DNA of 9,603 bases from Succinatimonas sp. UBA7265 (GTDB taxonomy: Bacteria > Pseudomonadota > Gammaproteobacteria > Enterobacterales > Succinivibrionaceae), in the NCBI GenBank assembly GCA_002473165.1, contig DKSD01000101.1, positions 1 to 9,603 of the forward strand, in the 5' to 3' direction. Shown piece by piece: positions 6,325 through 9,603 of the stretch. The stretch's first letter is position 1; every line of letters starts with the position of its first letter. Below the pieces are notes generated by a model that was not told where the DNA came from, searched no databases, and was given only the letters and a program-made list of their open reading frames with translations. The position numbers and the translations under genes were made by a program.

Positions 6325-7457
6325 TTATTTGTGAAGCAAAAAGTTGCGTATCCTGGTATAAAGCGAAAGGCGTTTGGGGTGCTTTAATTCAAATTCCTTG
6401 AACTTGCGGTCGACAGCGGAATAAAGCTCAGCATGCAGGCTGTTGCTGCGGACGTTGAGCTCGTTTTGCAGGTAATTGATCCGGTTTGATGAATCCCTGA
6501 GGGTGTTGCTCAGCCAGAAAGATGAAAGGCGGTTCGCAAGATAGCACTCTCTGAACAAAGGAGCCGTGGAACCGAGCAGCTTATCGGTGTATTGTCTGAC
6601 CTGCGCAAAATAACCCAGATTTAACGCCCTTGATTCAGCCAGTGCATCCGGATAATTTCTGCATTTTTCAAAGAGCAGATCCAAATCAGACATGGTGATT
6701 TCACCTTCTTTGACTAAAACATGTTCACACTTGCACGCTGATGCATCGATAGCACTGTTAGTGATAAGCAGCGCCGGCTTATATTTGAGATGATTGAACT
6801 TGGTGGAAAAAGGGTTTGCCACTATGCACTTACGGTCCATTAGCGTTGTCCAGTAAGCAATGTGGTAGGAATTAGTGATGATGCACTCATGTCTGGCAAT
6901 AAACTGGCAAATATCGTATAAATTAAAAGAGTTATTGATCCTGTTAATCTTGAAATTTTCCGAAATAACATTTAAATGCAGGTCTTTATGCTCGATTATT
7001 CCGAATTTTTCCTCGGGCTTAACGGTATTGCCCCATTCAAGCTCTGCGGATAAACAGGAAACGCAAGGCACATAGCGAAGCTTTAAATCATTGTCGAAAT
7101 CTCTGACGCCAAGGAGCTTAAATTTATCGAAATTCGTCTTCTCAGTAGTAACTCCGATATTCCACACTTTTGGGTTATGCTGGTTTGAACCTATACCCCA
7201 GCCGATCACGGTGTCGCATTTATCCAAAAGTAGATTAGTATTGTGATTGGAACTTGTTGATACATCTATGGTTCCGCCCCCCCCAATATAATAATATCAT
7301 CTTTGGAGATAACCGACTAATCTATATAATCAATGTCATGCCTAATCCATGCAAACTGATTAAAATAATTCAAAAAATAATTTAAAGGACAGCAACAGTC
7401 GTCGCCGCAATTAGTGCTATCCACCCTGTTAATAAAATGTATTTTTCTGATGTGCAT
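6325..7457 (-). pseudogene. Polysaccharide pyruvyl transferase family gene A, broken by TAG and G8 frameshift
   Basis: The reconstructed protein is 377 aa, a normal length for the family, starting at the ATG at 7457. It reads MHIRKIHFINRVDSTNCGDD (N-x-GD motif near 16-19), then stops at an in-frame TAG (7319-7317, codon 47). It resumes as SVISKDDIIILGG up to a G8 tract (7277-7284); one extra G would continue into GGTIDVSTSSNHN and the open 300-aa stretch below 7227 (which itself begins only at a TTG). Later motifs are CDTVIGWGIGSNQH (near 81-94) and CIITNSYHIAYWTTLMDRK (near 191-209, the family Y-H motif). A coiled-coil-like segment (NYLQNELNVRSN) precedes a basic C-terminus (TRIRNFLLHK). AT-rich compared with its neighbours. 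If repaired it would add pyruvate or act in a related glycan step. As it stands both a nonsense codon and the frame block translation, so I call it a pseudogene, or an off-phase gene with a second lesion. Confidence 0.8.
7277..7284 (-). repeat. G8 homopolymer in the glycine loop of pyruvyl transferase A
   Basis: Eight C on the + strand, eight G on the coding strand. The upstream frame reads DDIIILGG and the downstream frame reads GGTIDV; nine G would link them as LGGGGTID, the family's glycine-rich loop. With eight, the upstream frame runs to a TAG shortly after the tract. Confidence 0.85.
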
Positions 7458-7559
7458 AATCTCTTGATGTTAGTTTTTATAAATTACTTTTAAAGTTAGA
7501 AAGCGGTTGGCGAAGTGATTATTTCGCCGATTTGAAAACAGGAAAGATGCGCACACTTA
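7458..7559 (-). promoter_or_regulatory. Short region between the insertion sequence and pyruvyl transferase A
   Basis: Upstream of the ATG at 7457 there is a weak AAGAG, three bases away, and an AT-rich stretch with TATAAA at 7476-7481 (minus strand) that could be a -10 box; no good -35 is visible. An inverted repeat GGCGAA-8-TTCGCC (7509-7528), extendable with T-A and G-T pairs to about 7507-7530, lies between this and the insertion sequence. Only 102 bases separate the gene from the element, so the original promoter may have been separated from it. Confidence 0.35.
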
Positions 7560-7587
7560 TCTGAATTCTAACCAAGTAGGACGCCTA
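7560..7587. repeat. Left terminal inverted repeat of the insertion sequence
   Basis: Begins TCTGAATTCTAACC and ends GGACGCCTA. It matches the reverse complement of 9576-9603 with 24 of 28 identities. The transposase stop codon (TAG, complement of 7585-7587) forms its inner end. Confidence 0.85.
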
Positions 7588-9423
7588 TCTGCGGTAGGAC
7601 AAAACCTTTCTTAAGTCATTAATATTCTCAATATATTCCGGCTTTCCGCTGTACGCGTCTTCACAGCCGCAGCACAGCAGCAGGCGCCTCATCTCCGAGG
7701 TGATCTCAGAATACCATGTCTTCCCGGTGGTTGTGGCGTAGCTTAACGTCGTCGCGCGGGTGATGTTCAGCACGTCTGTGAATGTGAACGTCCTTGCGGG
7801 GATCTTCTTGCGCCTGCCGTCAGGGAATTTGCGCTCCAGCTTCAGCTGGTTCCTGATCTCGCACAGGATGCACAGCGCCACAAAGGAAACGAGCATCCTG
7901 CCTTTGAGGCTGTCGTTCTCGTGGGCTCTGGCGGCGTTGAGATCCAGATCGGACTTGCCGCCGCGGAAGCACTTCTCGATGCAGTCGCGCTCTTTGTAGA
8001 TCTTCCACGCTTCCGCGGCGGAGAGCCTGAAGTTGCTGACGCTGGCGAAAAAGCCGAAGTTGCGCATCTCAAAGTCGACAGCCGGATTGTCGCGCTTCAG
8101 GCGCTTGGCGGAAGTTCCCTTCTTCGGAGTCTCATAAAATTTCATGAGCTGAGACGTCAGCAGTTTTGAACGGTACCGCTCGTCTCCGTCCGTCCAGGCC
8201 TTCTCAAAGGAGTCAAGGCTGTTGTTCAGGTTTTGGGTTTTCAGTTCCGATATGCCTTCGTCGCGGTACACGTGCACCCACACCTTTACGCTCTTCTCCC
8301 CGCCTTTTTCGTCTTTGCCGCAGGGGAGGTCAGCCTCGACATTGGCTCCGTATACGGCGCCCCCTGTGCCTGAGAGCAGCGTTTCCGCGCCCCACATGTC
8401 GTGCTCTGTCTTTGCTTTGTCGACGGCGTCCGCCACCCAGCCTTCCTCCAGGTTCCTGGCGGCGGCAAGGAACTGCCTGCCGCTCGCCGTGGCCTCCGCG
8501 AGATTGGCGATGCTCTCATAGCCGCGGTCAAGCACGAACTTCGGGCGTCTGGGCACCTTAAGCTCGTCATGCATGGCGTCAAGACGGGCGAGCAGATCAG
8601 ACACCGTGCTCACGTCAGGCACGTTGCCCTGGATGATCCTGAAGGCCACCGGCATGCCCGCCTTGTGCGCATACAGCACCGCCAGGTGGAACACCATCTC
8701 ATCCTCCCCTTCCTTGGACGGGGCAAAGAAACTGTATGGATTGTGCTCTGCTTCGGACTTGCAGGTGGTCGAGTCGTAGCTGAAGTACTCGCCCTGATCT
8801 GCAGAGCCTATGAGCGAGGAGAACAGCTTAGTGCGCGCGGCGTCGTCGTTGCCCAGCGCCACAAACAGATCCGCCAGATCCTGCTCGGTCATAAGCCCCA
8901 GATAAGGCAGCGCGTACTGCTGGCAGAAGCGCGGGTAGAGCCTTGCGGAGTTCTTTCCCAGAATGAGCCAGCTGTAAGCCACAGACAGGATCTCCGCCGC
9001 TCTCTGCGCTCCGTAGGCCTCGCCGAGGAACCGCGCGATCCCCGAGCGTTTTGCCGCGGCGTGGAAAACGGGCACCGGGCCTGCCAGGCGTTCAAGGATC
9101 GCAGCGCTGTTTAACTCAGGCGCGGGATCCGCTTTGGCTTCAGGCTTTGCCGGCTTCTTTTTATCCTTTTGCGGCGTCACGCTGCTGCGCAGGTTTCCCT
9201 TCGCGTTGTAGCGCTTTCTGTACTCGGCAGGCTCGTAGAACCTGTCACCGACGACATATCCGTAGAGCGACTTGCTGCCTTTGGTGCGTCCGGCATCAGA
9301 GCTGTAGGCGTAAGAGCGCACCACGATCCGGTACACGCCGGGTTTGGCAAAGGCAAGCACCTGACCGTTGTGCGGATCGCCGGCGATCGCGAGAATTTTT
9401 TCGTCTTTGTACTTTGAAGCCAT
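7585..9423 (-). CDS. DDE transposase, IS4 family (IS1634-like)
   Basis: Cuts and joins the element ends using a DDE active site. The 612-aa protein is at the long end of the IS4 superfamily, consistent with the IS1634 group. Residues 1-80 are a separate N-terminal domain, probably DNA binding, joined by a Lys/Pro-rich linker (86-103). Active-site residues seen are D217 in YDSTTC, D299 in VLDRGY and E483 in YKERDCIEKCFR. Y476-x2-R479-x3-E483-x6-K490 is the full YREK signature of the family. The long insert between D299 and E483 is typical. The ATG at 9423 has AGGA seven to eight bases upstream and a promoter at 9459-9487. The frame has no break, unlike the glycan genes nearby. Confidence 0.92.
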   Translation of the reverse strand: MASKYKDEKILAIAGDPHNGQVLAFAKPGVYRIVVRSYAYSSDAGRTKGSKSLYGYVVGDRFYEPAEYRKRYNAKGNLRSSVTPQKDKKKPAKPEAKADPAPELNSAAILERLAGPVPVFHAAAKRSGIARFLGEAYGAQRAAEILSVAYSWLILGKNSARLYPRFCQQYALPYLGLMTEQDLADLFVALGNDDAARTKLFSSLIGSADQGEYFSYDSTTCKSEAEHNPYSFFAPSKEGEDEMVFHLAVLYAHKAGMPVAFRIIQGNVPDVSTVSDLLARLDAMHDELKVPRRPKFVLDRGYESIANLAEATASGRQFLAAARNLEEGWVADAVDKAKTEHDMWGAETLLSGTGGAVYGANVEADLPCGKDEKGGEKSVKVWVHVYRDEGISELKTQNLNNSLDSFEKAWTDGDERYRSKLLTSQLMKFYETPKKGTSAKRLKRDNPAVDFEMRNFGFFASVSNFRLSAAEAWKIYKERDCIEKCFRGGKSDLDLNAARAHENDSLKGRMLVSFVALCILCEIRNQLKLERKFPDGRRKKIPARTFTFTDVLNITRATTLSYATTTGKTWYSEITSEMRRLLLCCGCEDAYSGKPEYIENINDLRKVLSYRR

Positions 9424-9431
9424 GATAAGCG

Positions 9432-9435
9432 TCCT
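9432..9435 (-). promoter_or_regulatory. Ribosome binding site of the transposase
   Basis: AGGA on the minus strand, eight bases before the ATG at 9423, within ACAGGACGC. It supports that ATG as the start. Confidence 0.55.
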
Positions 9436-9458
9436 GTCATGCTTAACTTTATAACTTC

Positions 9459-9487
9459 ATGGTACGCCTAATTTAAAGAAAAGTCAA
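9459..9487 (-). promoter_or_regulatory. Probable transposase promoter
   Basis: On the minus strand TTGACT (9487-9482) and TACCAT (9464-9459) are separated by exactly 17 bases. This is a good -35 and a fair -10 for the housekeeping sigma factor, placed about 35 bases upstream of the transposase ATG. The rest of 9424-9575 is AT-rich and holds no gene; it has a palindrome AAAAATTTTT near 9499-9508. Confidence 0.55.
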
Positions 9488-9575
9488 CTTATTCTTCCAA
9501 AAATTTTTAAGCAAAATAGAAGGTAAAAGGGGATCAGGAGTTAGGAAGGCAGGAAGGAATGGCAGCGGCCTCGTC

Positions 9576-9603
9576 TAGGCGTCCTTCCTTGTTAGTATTC
9601 AGA
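9576..9603. repeat. Right terminal inverted repeat of the insertion sequence
   Basis: Reads TAGGCGTCC inward and ends GTATTCAGA at the window edge. Its reverse complement matches 7560-7587 at 24 of 28 positions. It could continue by a few bases outside the window. Confidence 0.8.

Larger units (their letters stand above)
7560..9603 (-). mobile_element. IS4-type (IS1634-like) insertion sequence
   Basis: About 2.0 kb with one transposase gene and matching ends: the sequence from 7560 inward matches the reverse complement of the last 28 bases of the window at 24 of 28 positions. The right end may extend past 9603, and the target-site duplication cannot be tested because the right flank is not visible. 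The transposase frame is intact and has its own promoter, so the element may be active. It marks the upstream end of the pyruvyl transferase unit. Confidence 0.85.

Noticed and set aside
7509..7528. GGCGAA/TTCGCC hairpin as a terminator for the insertion sequence
   Set aside because: It lies outside the element's left repeat and has no U-tract in either useful direction; kept only as a note in the upstream region of gene A.
8401..9114. 237-aa plus-strand open frame antisense to the transposase
   Set aside because: His/Arg-rich composition with no motif, wholly covered by the transposase gene; a shadow frame.
1..9603. CRISPR array, tRNA, rRNA or riboswitch
   Set aside because: No regularly spaced short repeats, tRNA-like cloverleaf or conserved RNA motif was seen on either strand.

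Overview
The window looks like an accessory surface-polysaccharide locus of a Gram-negative-type bacterium. It holds five glycan-related genes followed by an insertion sequence that runs to the right edge. The gene families (GT9-like transferase, AT3-SGNH acyltransferase, hexapeptide acetyltransferase, two polysaccharide pyruvyl transferases) fit LPS, capsule or exopolysaccharide assembly and decoration. The species cannot be fixed from this sequence; an anaerobic host-associated gammaproteobacterium of the Succinivibrionaceae type is only a guess. Most coding sequence is moderately GC-rich, while the 5' part of the first gene and the gene at 6325-7457 are clearly more AT-rich by eye, which suggests a mosaic history.

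Layout: 104-1843 (+) is a GT9-like glycosyltransferase with five N-terminal HY/DP-type repeats. 1886-4092 (-) is a large membrane acyltransferase with a C-terminal SGNH domain, convergent with the first gene. After a divergent intergenic region (4093-4268) comes a left-handed beta-helix O-acetyltransferase (4269-4962, +). This is convergent with a probable two-gene minus-strand unit: pyruvyl transferase A (7457 down to 6325, broken) followed by pyruvyl transferase B (6252 down to 4981, intact). From 7560 to at least 9603 lies an IS4-type (IS1634-like) element with 28-bp terminal inverted repeats and a 612-aa YREK transposase.

The main discovery is that four consecutive decoration genes each carry a G or C homopolymer (or near-homopolymer) at a position that decides the reading frame. 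They are C7 just after the start codon of the AT3 gene, GGGGAGGGGG near the start of the acetyltransferase, G9 inside pyruvyl transferase B, and G8 inside the glycine loop of pyruvyl transferase A. In three of the four, the family-conserved N-terminus is out of frame with the body by exactly one base at the tract, and a single-base length change restores a convincing full-length protein. Only pyruvyl transferase B is in frame in this copy. This looks like a phase-variable (contingency) glycan-modification cassette able to switch acyl, acetyl and pyruvyl decorations independently. Pyruvyl transferase A additionally has an in-frame TAG at codon 47, so it seems to be decaying beyond simple phase-off. 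The main caveat is that homopolymer length errors in sequencing or assembly would give the same picture.
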